A DNA stretch of 64,000 bases from Siphonodentalium dalli (lineage: Eukaryota; Mollusca; Scaphopoda; Gadilida; Siphonodentaliidae): contig CP136066.1 in NCBI GenBank assembly GCA_032622095.1, positions 202,206,978-202,270,977 of the forward strand, read 5' to 3'. Each line of letters starts with the position of its first letter. Position 1 is the stretch's first letter. The notes under the pieces were generated by a model, which was not told where the DNA came from, did not search any database, and saw only the letters and a list, made by a program, of their open reading frames with translations. Both the position numbers and the translations under genes were made by a program. Positions 10,487 to 22,944 of this stretch are shown here, in pieces.

Positions 10487-10699
10487 CCCGTCGTCTTTCC
10501 GTTGATCAGCCCACGTCCAAGTTAATTGTCTCTAGACATCTTCTCAAAATCTGTCGGACGGAATGAGCTCACAATATACAAGATGTATTGCAATACACAT
10601 CAACGAGCAGTTGCACACTGGTAATAATGGTGAATAAATAAATAAAATAAATAAAACACATTACACTAATATTTATAACTATCTCCTGTTTAAACATGT

Positions 10700-11495
10700 G
10701 CACCCATCACTACATACCTGGACCTCCCCTTTATGAGACACCCATCACTACATACCTGGACCTCCCTACTTTATTAATGACCCATCACTACATAGCTGGA
10801 CCCCCCCTTTATGAGACACCCATCGCTACATACCTGGACCTCCCTACTTTATTAGTGACCAATCACTACATACCTGGACCTCCCTACTTTATTAATGACC
10901 CATCACTACATAGCTGGACCCCCCCTTTATGAGACACCCATCAATACGTACCTGGACCTCCCGACTTTATTAGTGACCAATCACTACATACCTGGACCTC
11001 CCTACTTTATTAATGACCCATCACTACATACATGTACCTAGACCTCCCCTTTTATGAGACACCCATCACTACATACTTGGACCTCCCTACTTTATTAATG
11101 ACCCATCACTACATACATGTACCTAGACCTCCCCTTTTATGAGACACCCATCGCTACATACCTGGACCTCCCTACTTTATTAGTGACCCATCACTACATA
11201 CCTGGACCTCCCTACTTTATTAATGACCCATCACTACATACCTGGACCTAGACCTCCCCTTTATGAGACACCCATCTCTACATACCTGGACCTCCTTATT
11301 TTACCAGTGACCCATCGCCACATACATGTACCTAGTCCTCCCTCCTTTGTGAGACACCCATCGCTACATATCTGGACCTCCCTACTTTATTAGTGACCCA
11401 TCGCCACATACATGTACCTAGACCTCCCTCCTTTATGAGACACCCATCAATACATAACTGGACCTCCCTACTTTATTAGTGACCCATCGCCAATT
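10700..11495 (+). repeat. Minisatellite of alternating 38/40-bp units
   Basis: About 20 units, each with CCCATCACTACATACCTGGA. Units ending 'ctttatgagaca' (38 bp) often alternate with units ending 'tttattagtgac' (40 bp). This gives a dimeric higher-order period of about 78 bp. Some units carry an extra 'catgtaccta'. Pro/Thr/Tyr-rich frames across it are by-products. Confidence 0.93.
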
Positions 11496-11559
11496 TACAG
11501 ATTGATTAATCAGCATCCATTGTTTCTATTCTGATGTCCACGATTTATGAGTAGAGATC

Positions 11560-12262
11560 ATGAACACCCACGTTAACTCTGAAAATGTCTGGGTCAACCC
11601 AATTCAATCCTGAGTTTAGTGAACATGTCATTTGCAGAATGAGGTCCCCAGAGGTAGGGATCTGTGAATCAGGGATTCAAGTCTGAGTTTAGACTGGCAT
11701 GCCTGTCATTTGAAGAATGAGGTCCACATAGGGTGAATTTAGTGATGCTATACGGCATAGCGGGCTAGCATCACCAAATTCACCCTCTGGGGACCTCATT
11801 CTGCTTAGGCCTCATATCCTCTGGAAAGTTTCTTTATTATCAAATTTCTACATAAACTTCTTTACATAGATTCTATTTCTGTTCTAGTTTAGTTTCTCTA
11901 TATCCCCAAATTGGCAGATGAAACATTGCATAATCGAGGTTCCAAATGGGTGTACATCTCAATATTCACCATTTGGAAACTTCAATCTGAGTCTATGTCT
12001 CCCATAGCAGATGAGGCCTAAGCAGAAAGAGATCCACAGAGGGTGAATTTGGTGATGCTAGCCCACTGTGCGGGATAGCCTCACTAAATTCACCCTCTGG
12101 GGACCTCATTCTGCAAATGAAAGACTCACTAAACTCAGACTTGACCGATTATCCCGATATTAGTTCAATATAAATGCCAGGATAATGAACACCCACGTTA
12201 ACTCCGCTAATATCTGAGTCAACCCGATTATCCCGATATTAGTTTAGTATTTATAATGCCAA
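11560..12262. repeat. Family A copy 2 with flanking direct repeats
   Basis: The family A element spans about 11678-12144, from 'tcaagtctgagtttag' to its complement 'ctaaactcagacttga'. Both ends contain the self-complementary GGTGAATTT/AAATTCACC hairpins. A stray family A end sits just before it (11605-11657). A diverged direct repeat, 'gaacacccacgttaactc', lies on both sides (11562 and 12187), and 'gattatcccgatattagtt' is itself duplicated at 12153 and 12221. This suggests insertion within, or duplication of, an older repeat. Confidence 0.75.
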
Positions 12263-12413
12263 GGTTAGAGTCAATGGAGCAATTCGGAACTCGGAAAGTT
12301 AATCATCTAAGTATTAAATAAGGTAATGAGAAACATGTAAATAAAATGTCAGCCGATCACAGTGTCCCCCGAAAACGTGGCAAGTCGATGCCCCTTTGTT
12401 AAAGAAATAAAAA

Positions 12414-13010
12414 AAAATGTTGAAATGTTCTAAGTTGAAATGGTTAATAATTCCGTTAAAAAATATTTGTTCCGTCATCTCCAATATCTGGGTATCAATA
12501 CTCTGAAGTTTCAAATATCTACGATCAAAACTGTAGGAGGAGTTGATTACACCATGAAGGTACCCTCATACAGACAATTATAATAAATGTTGAAATGTTC
12601 TAAGTTGAAATGGTTAATAATTCCGTAAAAAATAATTTTTCCGTCATCTATAGACATGATGCACATCTCCAATATGTGGATAATAATACTCTGAAGTTTC
12701 AAATATCTACGATCAAAACTGTAGGAGTTGATTACACAATGAAGGTACCCTCATACAGACAATTATAAAAAATGTCGAAAAGGGTTAATAACTCTGTCAT
12801 AAAATAATTTTTCCGTCATCTATATAAATGTTGAACATCTTCAATATATGGGCAACAATATTCTGAAGTTTCAAATCTCTGGGATGAATCTGTAAGAGGA
12901 GATTATTACCATGAAGGTATTCAGAAGTGTGACGGACGGACGAACGGACGGACGGACGTACGGACGGAGCCCGTTTCTATAGTCCCCTTTTCTTTCAGAA
13001 AGTCGGGGGA
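12414..13010 (+). repeat. Three diverged ~157-184-bp units ending in a GACGGACGG run
   Basis: Units begin at about 12414, 12585 and 12769 with 'aaatgttgaaatg' or a variant. Each holds 'tctgaagtttcaaatatcta' and 'gattacaccatgaaggta' or close variants. After the last unit come GACGGACGGACGTACGGACGG and 'ctatagtccccttttctttc'. Blocks of this style are common dispersed repeats in mollusc genomes. The lineage remark is from general knowledge. Confidence 0.75.
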
Positions 13011-13306
13011 CAAAAATAATATATTTAATCTTGTTGTCCAGGAACATGACGTAAAAAATAATCTATTTAATCTTGATGTCTATATATATGACATTCACGG
13101 CACAATATGTGCAGAATTGTCGCACCTATAAGCATGAGTGAACTACATCAGAAACTACTTCAGAAACTACATCAGAACTACAACAGAAAAGCTTACAATC
13201 GATTTTAATTGTTTCCTAAATAATTCCCCATTTATTTCTTATCCCATTTAACAAATTTACCAGACGTTAACTACTTTTAAACTTTGGCGATGGATAAAAA
13301 CAATAC

Positions 13307-13439
13307 CCATAAAGTTTGACGATATACTAGGTTTATTTCGCTCGTATGATTCAGCAAATGGGGAACCTCGCTAAAGCTCGGCCCCATTTGCTGAATCGTA
13401 CTCGCGAAAATAAACCTTATATCTCGTCAAACTATATGG
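13307..13439. repeat. 133-bp fold-back
   Basis: The left arm, 'aaagtttgacgatata' through 'attcagcaaatgggg', pairs with the right arm, 'ccccatttgctgaatcg' through 'tatctcgtcaaact'. The arms are about 55 bp, separated by a short GC-rich loop that also self-pairs weakly ('cctcgctaaagctcgg'). No terminal duplication could be identified. Confidence 0.8.
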
Positions 13440-13514
13440 ATATTATATATATTTTTTTTCTTCCAAAAAGGAATGAAGAGAAATAACTTCTTTCAAACCA
13501 CCAGGCGTTATGGT

Positions 13515-13644
13515 GATACGGGCGGCGTTGGCGGTGGGTATGCTGTTAAAATATTCAGCTCCGTCAAAAACCGCCATAAACAGAAATAATAATAAAATAT
13601 AGACAGATTTTGTTCTTATACAAATCCGAAATATGGCATAAACA
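13515..13644 (+). repeat. Family C fragment
   Basis: Matches 19351-19480 over about 130 bp, with blocks 'gatacgggcggcgttgg', 'atgctgttaaaatattca' and 'aaaatatagacaga'. Only one end of the TTAA element is present. The 72-codon minus frame across it is not supported as a gene. Confidence 0.65.
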
Positions 13645-14986
13645 TTATAGTCGGGAGCCAATAAGGTCCACGTGCACCCCCCCCCCCCCCCCGATGATTA
13701 CAAATAACCTTATTTTTATTGTTCCCTATGGTATCCAGATAAAGAATCCGAATTTCACCAAAAAATAATGGTGGCCCTACTAGGTGCTAGAGCCATTTGA
13801 ATCCAAGATGGCCGCCATTTCCTCTAATTCCGACCAGCTGTATTTAATCGTTGTAATAGATCGGTTTGTTAGCAAAAGACACAGACAAAATGTATGCCAT
13901 TTTGTTGGTATGATGTCCTTCTTCAAAATAACGGCAAATAATTTCGAAAACAATTCAAAATGGCCGCCGAAAAATGACGTCATATTCACGAAAATAGGAA
14001 ATTTTATTAATATTTCACCATATCTTCCATTTTTCTTCACATTAATCATTAGTAAATGGCAATGTTTTTGAGACACGCATCAAGCGTGATATTATAGCGT
14101 CATTTTAAGACATTTGCCATTGACGATGGTTCAGTAGTAGATACAGAAAGAGGATTTTAAAAAGAGGGGGTGAAATTTTCGATTTGTTTTGCAAGACGAT
14201 TTCGATAGTCATTTTAACGACAAACCACACAGGATGTTAATAGAATGTCAACAACTATGTGCTTTATTTTATTGGACGGATGTTTTACTTCAATGGGAAT
14301 GAAATTGGTGTAGAAAAGTTCCAAAATGACCGCCGAAAATATGAAAAATGGTAAATATTGCCCCAGGGTGTCCTGCAATGGCTTACAAGTTGTGGTTTAT
14401 ATATAAAATTGGCTAATCTGTATTACATACATTGAATACTAACATGTCTGATGCACCATGGATCATTGTTTCTATTGTCACCACTGACATCACCAGAAAT
14501 ATTGGATATTTCTCTCACAAACTTGACATAAATATCGGCAAAAATTAACTTTTCAGGGTTGGACAATTGTTTTAAGTAAAATGCAACTATCATTGGTATC
14601 AAAGGTATTTATTGTTTTGGTCTATCTTAAATGTGTCACACTACGGTGTTTATAGACCAAATTGCTCAAGATGGCTTCCAAAATGGCAACCAAATTTGGT
14701 GTTCGTCGCGCTGGGTTATTGGCGATTTAATTAGACTTTCGTCCATCAAATATCATTAACATAGATTTATTTGGTCATATAAACATCGCATATACATAAT
14801 AATAATATGCACGTAATATATCCTTCAGCTGAGAAGATTTCAGTTTCCACAATTCATCCAAATTATAATCGCAGTGGACGTCAACATTGTTTCTTTTGTC
14901 GCTCATGATTTTAGCATGGAATTCTCGGAATATGTATACACAGAGAGTCTCGCGTTCGCTCTGCTAGACAGGGGACATAATTGGTT
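13645..14986. other. No gene; ATGGCCGCC-rich stretch
   Basis: Contains a poly-C run (about 13677-13692) and two 'aagatggccgcc'-type words (13806, 13960). It also has TGACGTCAT at 13975 and a later 'aagatggcttccaaaatggc' (14669). Frames of 95 and 98 codons on opposite strands (13780-14076) overlap each other and are probably chance. I cannot define a repeat boundary. Confidence 0.35.
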
Positions 14987-15868
14987 AGACGCACGTTTTG
15001 CCAAAAATCTCCTGGTATTTCAAAATGTATTTTCTCTAAATCTATCAGGAATATCTTTGTGAAATTTTGTACAAGATATTATTGTGGTACCATACATAAG
15101 AACCATTGGACATTTGGTTATTATAATCTCATTTACTTTACTTTTATGGCATGAAAAATCTTAAAAATTTCACTGTGCTCAGGTACCGAGAACTACTGTA
15201 AAACAGATTTTTTTCGAAAGTGCATTTCATATATACATGATATCATATCTGAAGATCATGAGAGGAGACTTAATTTTTCTTGATTCATGAAATTAAATGA
15301 TTATTTTCATTCAGAAAGACAACTACCATAAATATTTTTTTATTATTGAGATTTTTCATGCCATGCTTGTTGGTCATTGAAAAATTGGGCTCAGTTGAGT
15401 TCTGGGTCATGGGTTCATAACCAAGTTAAATCTGACCACCATATCTCTTAACACTGTGGCCTAATTTATGTTGATTGCTCCCTGCTTGAGTGGACAGCAC
15501 CACATTTGAACATTTGTTTTCATTGGGCTGGCATATTTGTGACTGCTTTATTCTTCATTATAATACATGGGGTATGATGCTATAATATGCAATACAAAAG
15601 CTAACTCAACATTATGATACAAATGAAGCATCCTCTCATGGAGTCAAGACAATAAGCTATTTGATGGTTGACATGTTGTTTGAAATTATAAATTTTTCTG
15701 GCAGTTCTCGGTACCTAAAGGGACAGAAACGAAACAAATATTTTCAACCTCTCAAATGTATTAAAATCCATTATTGTTATTGTCTCTTTATAATTGCTCT
15801 GATTCTTTGTTGAAAATCACTTGCCATTTCTGGCTGGATTTACTGTGATTTATGCAAAACGTGCGTCT
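14987..15868 (+). mobile_element. Family E element, copy 1
   Basis: An 882-bp unit with short terminal inverted repeats: AGACGCACGTTTTGC on the left and GCAAAACGTGCGTCT on the right. A second copy in the same orientation lies at 18367-19258, and a terminal fragment at 51946-51992. Shared blocks include 'gagaggagacttaatttttc' and 'cactgtggcc'. There is no long frame, so it is non-autonomous. Target duplications were not resolved. Confidence 0.8.
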
Positions 15869-15928
15869 CCCCCTTAACTCGATTGTGAAACTGGCCTATT
15901 GACTGTAAGTGATTGGAATTCAGATCTG

Positions 15929-16382
15929 TTAAAGGTACTCAATCCGATTCGACGGTCGCCATATCATCAGATTCCAACAACAACAACATTTTTTGAAATG
16001 CCGCTTCATGCAGTAATCAGAATCCATTAATTGCCCAAAAATAATGCTAACCACAGTCAACTATAGTATAAAATTGCCCAAAACCTGTTATTTATCAACG
16101 TTTTGTTCAACGAAATTTTGCCGGTTTGTCAAACATATCACACACAAAAGCCACTGGATTTTAGAGTTATCGATCTTCATCCGCTATCTGGTCAGATAAG
16201 TTCTTCTCATCGACAGTTTACTGGGACACCTAAAATTTAAAATAATAGATTTCAAACATCGATATCTGATCACTCCTAGCTTTGATGGGTGGGTTCCTCG
16301 ACTCGAATAAAATATTTTTACCCCCCCCCGAAGCCAAAGAAATAGTAAGTTATGAGCGTCTAATCGGATTGAGTACCTTTAA
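15929..16382 (+). mobile_element. Family B TTAA element, copy 2 (most complete)
   Basis: A 454-bp copy between TTAA 15929 and TTAA 16379, with AGGTACTCAATCCGAT on the left and ATCGGATTGAGTACCT on the right. It is in the opposite orientation to copy 1. Inner blocks 'cagattccaacaacaacaa', 'ttgccggtttgtcaaa' and 'ttcctcgactcgaat' match the other copies. This is the best reference copy for the family. The TTAA target suggests piggyBac- or Kolobok-type mobilisation. Confidence 0.9.
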
Positions 16383-17339
16383 AACGAGATTGACACGACA
16401 GGTAAAGGGAGCCAATCAAACTTCTTCTCTGAAACAACTATAGGCTCTTATTTGAGATGGAGAGTAATCGGAGGAGGATGGCAGGAAGGGGGAGGAGGAG
16501 CAGGAGGAGGAGGAGGAGGAGTGATTCAGATTTGTTCACAAGACAATGGACCGGAGGCTCAAAACGGGAATAAGCTAAAATGCTTAACACTTTGCCAGAT
16601 GGGATGAAACGAAATTGCCAACGTGTCTGACCATTTTTTGAACCCAACTATATACCGGACGTTTCTAATGGAAATTATTCTTCAGAAACAACTATAGTAA
16701 ATCATTGGATACTGATCACATATACTAAACTGGCCACTACACATCCTCACAAAAACAACCATGCTGATCTCATGGACATTATTCCTTTGTGGAGTTTGGT
16801 TCAGATTTATTTTCATGTGATAGGCTATAGTCAAAACTGATCTAAGCTAAAGTGCTTATATACGAGTTTGCCAAAACGGACTGCATTTTGGGAAACGAAA
16901 TTGCGTGGAACTTTTTGTTTAACAACATGCACTGTTAGACTCAAACAGATACAGGTACTACTACATCGGTACATGTTGGACACCAAACTCGTGCATCATT
17001 TCATATGCAATTCCCAGCAAACCAACCACAATAGAAAAATGCTCACTTACCAAACTCCATTAAGTCCCATTATCAGGGAACAGTTTGCTTCATACTACAT
17101 AATTATACTGGTATTGGCATAGTATCAAAACAAGTTACGGTTAATTCTTATAAAGTAATAAGCGATCCTGGCCAAAATCTATACTCGTCTGGCGCCTATA
17201 TTATAGTAGACATAATTACAATTACATGCAAGAATACATTTGATCAGAACTTTATGATCAGAAATATTGCCCATGGGCAGCGAAAATGAATCGGTGGACC
17301 TGTACCAAATCGACTTAGCTCCATGGATCAGGTCAGGTG

Positions 17340-17340
<1 letters not shown>
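16383..17340. other. No gene; short GGA run
   Basis: Holds an imperfect (GGA)n tract at about 16487-16520, which produces a poly-Leu frame on the minus strand. An 84-codon plus frame (16868-17122) has no recognisable features. No other structure seen. Confidence 0.45.
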
Positions 17341-17373
<33 letters not shown>

Positions 17374-18257
17374 GGTTTAACTTCATTTCAGCCGCTATAC
17401 CATATCACGACTAAGAACAGAATCGGGCATCAAACATATAATAAACACTATATAATAAACACTATATAATAAACACTATATAATAAACACTATATAATAA
17501 ACACTATATAATAAACACTATATAATAAACACTATATAATAAACACTATATAATAAACACTATATAATAAACACTATATAATAAACACTATATAATAAAC
17601 ACTATATAATAAACACTATATAATAAACACTATATAATAAACACTATATAATAAACACTATATAATAAACACTATATAATAAACACTATATAATAAACAC
17701 TATATAATAAACACTATATAATAAACACTATATAATAAACACTATATAATAAACACTATATAATAAACACTATATAATAAACACTATATAATAAACACTA
17801 TATAATAAACACTATATAATAAACACTATATAATAAACACTATATAATAAACACTATATAATAAACACTATATAATAAACAATATATAATAAACAATATA
17901 TAATAAACACTATATAATAAACACTATATAATAAACACTATATAATAAACACTATATAATAAACACTATATAATAAACACTATATAATAAACACTATATA
18001 CTAAACACTATATAATAAACACTATATAATAAACACTATATAACAAACACTATATAAAAACACTATATAATAAACACTATATAATACACACTATATGATA
18101 AACACTATATGATAATCAATATATAATAAACACTATATAATAAACACTATATAATAAACACTATATAATAAACACTATATAATAAACACTATATAATAAA
18201 CACTATATAATAAACACTATATAATAAACAATATATAATAAACAATATATAATAAAT
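17341..18257 (+). repeat. (GATT)n followed by a 14-bp satellite of ~58 units
   Basis: GATTGATT repeats occupy 17341-17371. From about 17438 a 14-bp unit, CACTATATAATAAA, runs head to tail for about 820 bases. It is nearly perfect in the first 440 bp and carries scattered substitutions (CAATATATAATAAA, a lost base, ATGATAA) after about 17880. Family E copy 2 begins about 110 bp past its end. Confidence 0.97.
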
Positions 18258-18366
18258 TTGAATGTCAAAAGTGTTTAACTCAGAAAATCCTAAAATCTTT
18301 ACATAACAACAATCAGAGCCAGCTATTGAAACTGGAAAATATAAGAGGCACAAACCGATAAGGGTC

Positions 18367-19258
18367 AGATGCACGTTTGGGCAAAATTTCCTGGTATTTC
18401 TAAATGGATTTTCTCAAAATCTGTCAGGAATTTATTTGTGAAATTTGGTACAAGCGATTATTGTGATACAATATTTGAGAACATTAAACAATCGGTTATT
18501 ATAATCTCATTTACTTCACTTTTATGGCATGGAACATATTTATAATTCCACTGTTTTCAGGTACCAAGAACTTCCGTAAATTATATTTGTTTCAAAATTG
18601 CAGATCATATGTCCATGATATCATATCTGAAGATTATGAGAGGAGACTTAATTTTTCTTGATTCATGAAATTTGATGATTATTTTCACTTAGAAAGACAA
18701 CTACCCACAAATAATTTTCTATATTTGAGAATTCTCATGTGATTCATGTTGTTTAATGAAAAATTGGGCCGAGATGAGTTCTGGGTCATGGATTCATAAC
18801 CAATTTAAAGCTGACCACCATATCTCTTAACACTGTGGCCCAATTTCAATTGATTGCTCCCTGCTTGAGTGGACCACACTGCATATCAACAGTTGTTTTC
18901 ATTGGGCTGGAATATTTGTGACTGCTTTATTCTTCATTATAATATATGGAGGTATGACACTATATTATGCAATTAAAATTCTAACTCCACATTATGATAC
19001 AAATGAGGCCTCCTCTCATAGAGCCAAGACAATAAACTGTTTAATGATTGGAGTTTTGTGTGAAATTATTAATTATTCTAGCAGTTAAAATGTATTAAAA
19101 TCCATTGTTTTTGTTGTCTCTTGATAACTGCTCAGATTATACAAACAATGAAGGTGATGATTTGTGAACTTCAAGATTTTTCGCCAGATAGATCCATAGA
19201 AATACTTTGTTGAAAATCTCTTGCCATATTTGGCTGTATTTATGCAAAACGTGCATCT
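18367..19258 (+). mobile_element. Family E element, copy 2
   Basis: An 892-bp unit from AGATGCACGTTT to GCAAAACGTGCATCT, colinear with copy 1 at 14987-15868 but clearly diverged, with small indels. Both have 'ttataatctcatttactt' near the left and 'tgccatatttggctg' or a variant near the right. Direct orientation and about 3.4-kb spacing leave open either two insertions or a segmental duplication. Confidence 0.8.
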
Positions 19259-19345
19259 CCATCTTAAAGCTTCATAGGCAATATGTAACTATATTAATAC
19301 CTGTTCGATTGTGTAGAACGATATCCATACTAGACCCAATGACGC

Positions 19346-19863
19346 TTAAAGATACGGGCGGCGTTGGTGTTGGGCATGCTGTTAAAATATTCACCTCCGT
19401 CAAAAGCCGCCATAAACAAAAATAATAGTAAAATATAGACAGACTTTGTTCTTATACCAATCAGAAATATGGCATAAACAGTATGTTATTGTCAATTATT
19501 TATCCTTTACAAAAGCAAAAAACGTTACGTTACCTGGATTTTGTTTAGATCCGGATATGGTAAGCATAAAGAGCGTAATTTGTTACTGTTTTCCAGATAT
19601 GGAAATAATAAAGAGCGTTTATATCATGTGTGTGTGATTAACCAATAGAATGGACTGTGTTATGTAAACAGAAGCAAAACTTCTGTAACACGGGCAGGTT
19701 CTTGTTTACGTATACCACCGTCCGTCTTGACTACAATATACTATTTACGCGCTGATTATGTTTGGCAGATGAGCAAAACTATATATATTTTAATATTCCT
19801 TCTGTTGATGGCGATTTGAACAAATATGAATATTTCTGCAACGAACGCCGCCAGTGCCTTTAA
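19346..19863. mobile_element. Family C TTAA element, full copy
   Basis: The element lies between TTAA 19346 and TTAA 19860. The left end starts AGATACGGGCGGCGTT; the right end read inward starts AGGCACTGGCGGCGTTCGTT. The inverted similarity extends inward for about 100 bp ('ccgccataaacaaaaata' against 'tattccttctgttgatggcg'). It is 518 bp and has no transposase. Fragments occur at 8659-8777 and 13515-13644. Confidence 0.75.
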
Positions 19864-20188
19864 TACTATTTTCATAAATAACCAGAAGCATGGATAGCCA
19901 TATATACAAGTACATACTACATGTAACTCTAATTGTAGTATTAGACCGTATATAATGTCTCTTAATCCCATTCATATTGTATTATATTGTCAAAATTATT
20001 TACTTTTGTAGCAGACATCATATTCTCTATGATTTGCTAATAAATATTATCTTATCTTATCTTATATATCGTATTGGAGCAACTGTGGGTTAGGCTATAA
20101 ATTATTTATTCAAATAAAAGCAGCCAAGATGAATGTTTCCGCGTTGAGTCAGGAATATAAATTCAAGAACTGACTAGTGTGCAAACAT
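19864..20188. other. No recognised feature
   Basis: Contains three TCTTATCTTATCTTAT units at about 20045-20064 and nothing else notable. Confidence 0.45.
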
Positions 20189-20817
20189 GGGGCGATTCCT
20201 TTCATTACACTCGCGTACTACGAGTAATGACATTACAATGGACAATGAATGGAATGATCGAGCGTAAATTCAGCGTAAATACTCCGAGTACCCTGGCTAC
20301 ACCTACGGCCGAGGAGGTGTAATTTCTAGAGTATTGTAATGTGACGTCATGTTCCGCGAAAACATCGGTTGTCAACTGAGAAAGCACATGGAAAATATTT
20401 ATGTAATGGACTAAATGAATTTAATTTTTAATAATTTGTTTTAAATATGTAATATATCATTCAGAAATATAAAATTCAATTGAATGACAGTTAAAATTAT
20501 TTATCCAAAGTTTTAGATACTCAGTGTCAAGGTTGTTCTAAAATTAGGTAAATTGCTTGTTCCATAAAAGTCTAAATTCTCGTTAGTTTCATTGTGAATA
20601 TCTTATATTTTTGCTCCGCATTTACTTAAGTCTTCGTCTGTTGGACACGCCCAGTGTGAGTTTTGTCAAATTTCCTGAATAAAAATATATGTTTTGTTTG
20701 CAATTTTAAATTACTCCAGTATGCTATTTTTAGATTACTCCAGTCACTAAAAATTCCATTCACTTTTACCCAGGGTAATTTACTCGTAGTAGCCGAGCGT
20801 AATAAATGGAATCGCCC
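20189..20817. mobile_element. 629-bp TIR element (GGGCGATTCC ends)
   Basis: The left end GGGGCGATTCCTTTCATTAC continues into 'actacgagtaa'. The right end, 'ttactcgtagtagccgagcg' to GGAATCGCCC, is its complement, giving TIRs of about 38 bp with few mismatches. Flanks (acatg and gcata) do not give a clear duplication. No coding frame beyond a 60-codon chance frame. Single copy in the window; probably a MITE. Confidence 0.75.
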
Positions 20818-22384
20818 GCATATAACATAAAATTAGACAATAATACCGGCGGAATACATAATCAATATGAAAGAATAAAATAAAATTAACAGGGCTTCAG
20901 ATCTAAATATGTACAGTAGTTTCTAATGTCGAATTTTGAATTGACAAGATATTTATGATATTTGATGAATCCGGCGTGAGTATAATTTATCGATTCGTCA
21001 AGTTGGACGGTCGGGTAGGTGACACAGAAGGTCATCTTTCACACAACCGACAGCTGGTTGACGCTGTTGTAATTCTTAAAAGTTAGGGACTTCTCTGCTG
21101 TTTGCTTCGAGCGCGTGGATGTACGATATTCTCGTTCATTCAGACCGGTTGAAGTAGGCGAAGAAAGTGGGTCATGATCAAAGCAGGGTTCTAAAACAAA
21201 CGGAAATGTACTTGTAGGCAAATAATCAATTTATTCAGCGAAAAAGTGGTTGGGTTATCACGGTATAAAAGGGAACATATTATCTGACATATCACACTGT
21301 AGTATCATAGGTGGCTTTGGGCCAAAATCGATACCTTTCTTTGTGTTTGGGGCATTGAACCCACTTTAGTGTCTCATGAAACCATGTGCATCCCAATAAC
21401 TTATTGTGGGTCATTGATTATTTACCCATTGCCAATTGTACACTATGTCGAGAGACCTGCTCGCGAACAGGTGAAGTTATCGAACAGTACTAACTGTACC
21501 CGAGATTAATTATTTGCGAGGCAATGAGAAACGTGACGGGGCATAAAATAGGGCGACGTCGCAAAAACACATTTCGTCACCCAAGACCAGGGGCGTGGTT
21601 AGAGGGTCCCGCGGGAGCATCCACGTTGAACTTTCCAACTTTCATTCCCTCCAATATTCGCGATATTACATTTGAACACCCCCCTTTCCGACTGTTGGAA
21701 AATCCAACCTTCCACCCCCCGTAAGATTGGAACATTTCCAACTGATGGCACAATATCTACCATAGCGCACCAGTCATGCTTCCTTTTTGACTCTGTAACC
21801 GGCTGGGTACTAGTCCGTGTTTCTATATTTAGCATGGGATTTTCCAGCAAAAATGGCGAAACCCGATCGCTCCAAAGTAAAATTTTCTATGTGCTTTGAG
21901 AAAAATTTCCACACTAAGACATAATGGAAAATCAGAGCGGTAGTTTTGTTGACTATTTTCGCAAGCTACTCGTCAAAATTGCAACAAATTAGAACTCTTG
22001 TGCTTGACTCGCCGTTCGAGTTGTGACAATGTCGTACATGCACGTGCATGCGTTTATACATTTGTGTTGATAATATAATCGGAGAACCGAATTACACCGT
22101 TTCGAAATATAGTTCTTCGGTTTTAGTTGGACTTTTTAAACATATATAAGGGCCACCATTTATACAAATTTTGTTCGATATTTTGTGTGCTTAACAAGGG
22201 CAGCATGTTGCTCTGTTCGCTTAGTATATATTTTAATATCGCGGAAGTCCACCAAATGTGGGTGAAATGTCGCCGGTAGCAGCGGTCTTACCGAGTCATC
22301 AAGGGAGGTAAACCATGCATGGAGTTTGCTAATGGTCATTTCAGACAAAACTTTTGACCAAAAGTAGAAAAATATGCTTCTGTC
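20818..22384. other. No recognised feature
   Basis: About 1.5 kb without a matched repeat. Short overlapping frames near 21524-21899 are on both strands and look like chance. Contains 'gcacgtgcatgc' near 22039. Confidence 0.4.
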
Positions 22385-22944
22385 GGGGGGGGGGGGGGGG
22401 ATTTTTTCCGGGCATGTATGCCGTGGTGGGTGGGTGGTCGATAGGACTAACAAACAATTTTTTCCGCAACTCAATTTTTGTTTCCCTGCAAGTCTTTTTG
22501 ACTGTTTTTGCAATGAGATTGGCTTAAAAAACCTTAGAATGTCAATATTAACATAAATGGGAAAAAAATCATGATGATCAAACAGTATAGCCTGCATGTA
22601 ACCCATGCTAATGGATTGAATTTTGAAATCCAAGATGACCGCAGGCAGTCATGTTTTATGCCGTATGACCCCAAAATGACTCGTTCCTATAGTTACATGT
22701 CAATGTTAACATCCACGACAAATAGTATGCACATAAATTCATATACAGCTGTTTACAGTGAATCCCCCCGCAAATCTCTGTTTTAGTGTTAAAAGGGGGG
22801 GGGGGGTGGGTGTACAAAAATGGTCGGGAAAAAACTGCCGAAAAAGGAAACAAATTGGACGCGATGGTGGGTGGGTCGCAACAAGGGTCGAAAGGAAAAA
22901 ATCAGTATACGTGCCTGAAAAAAAATCCGACCCCCCCCCCCCCC
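22385..22944 (+). mobile_element. Family D element, copy 1 (full length)
   Basis: Starts with a 16-G run followed by ATTTTTTCCGGGCATGTATG, and ends 'aaaaaatccgac' plus a 14-C run. The ends are inverted repeats. Blocks 'acatccacgacaaatagtat', 'catatacagctgtttacagt' and the internal 'gttaaaagggggg' match copy 2 at 53908-54409 in order. The 157-codon minus frame over it is an artefact. Probably a hAT-like MITE, judged from the CAGGGG-type ends in other copies. Confidence 0.85.

Noticed and set aside
13780-14076. Overlapping 95- and 98-codon frames on opposite strands
   Set aside because: Mirror frames over the same DNA with no motif, in an ATGGCCGCC-rich repeat-like stretch.
22160-22633. 157-codon minus frame
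   Set aside because: Crosses the family D left end and its G-run; the family D copy at 53908 does not preserve it.
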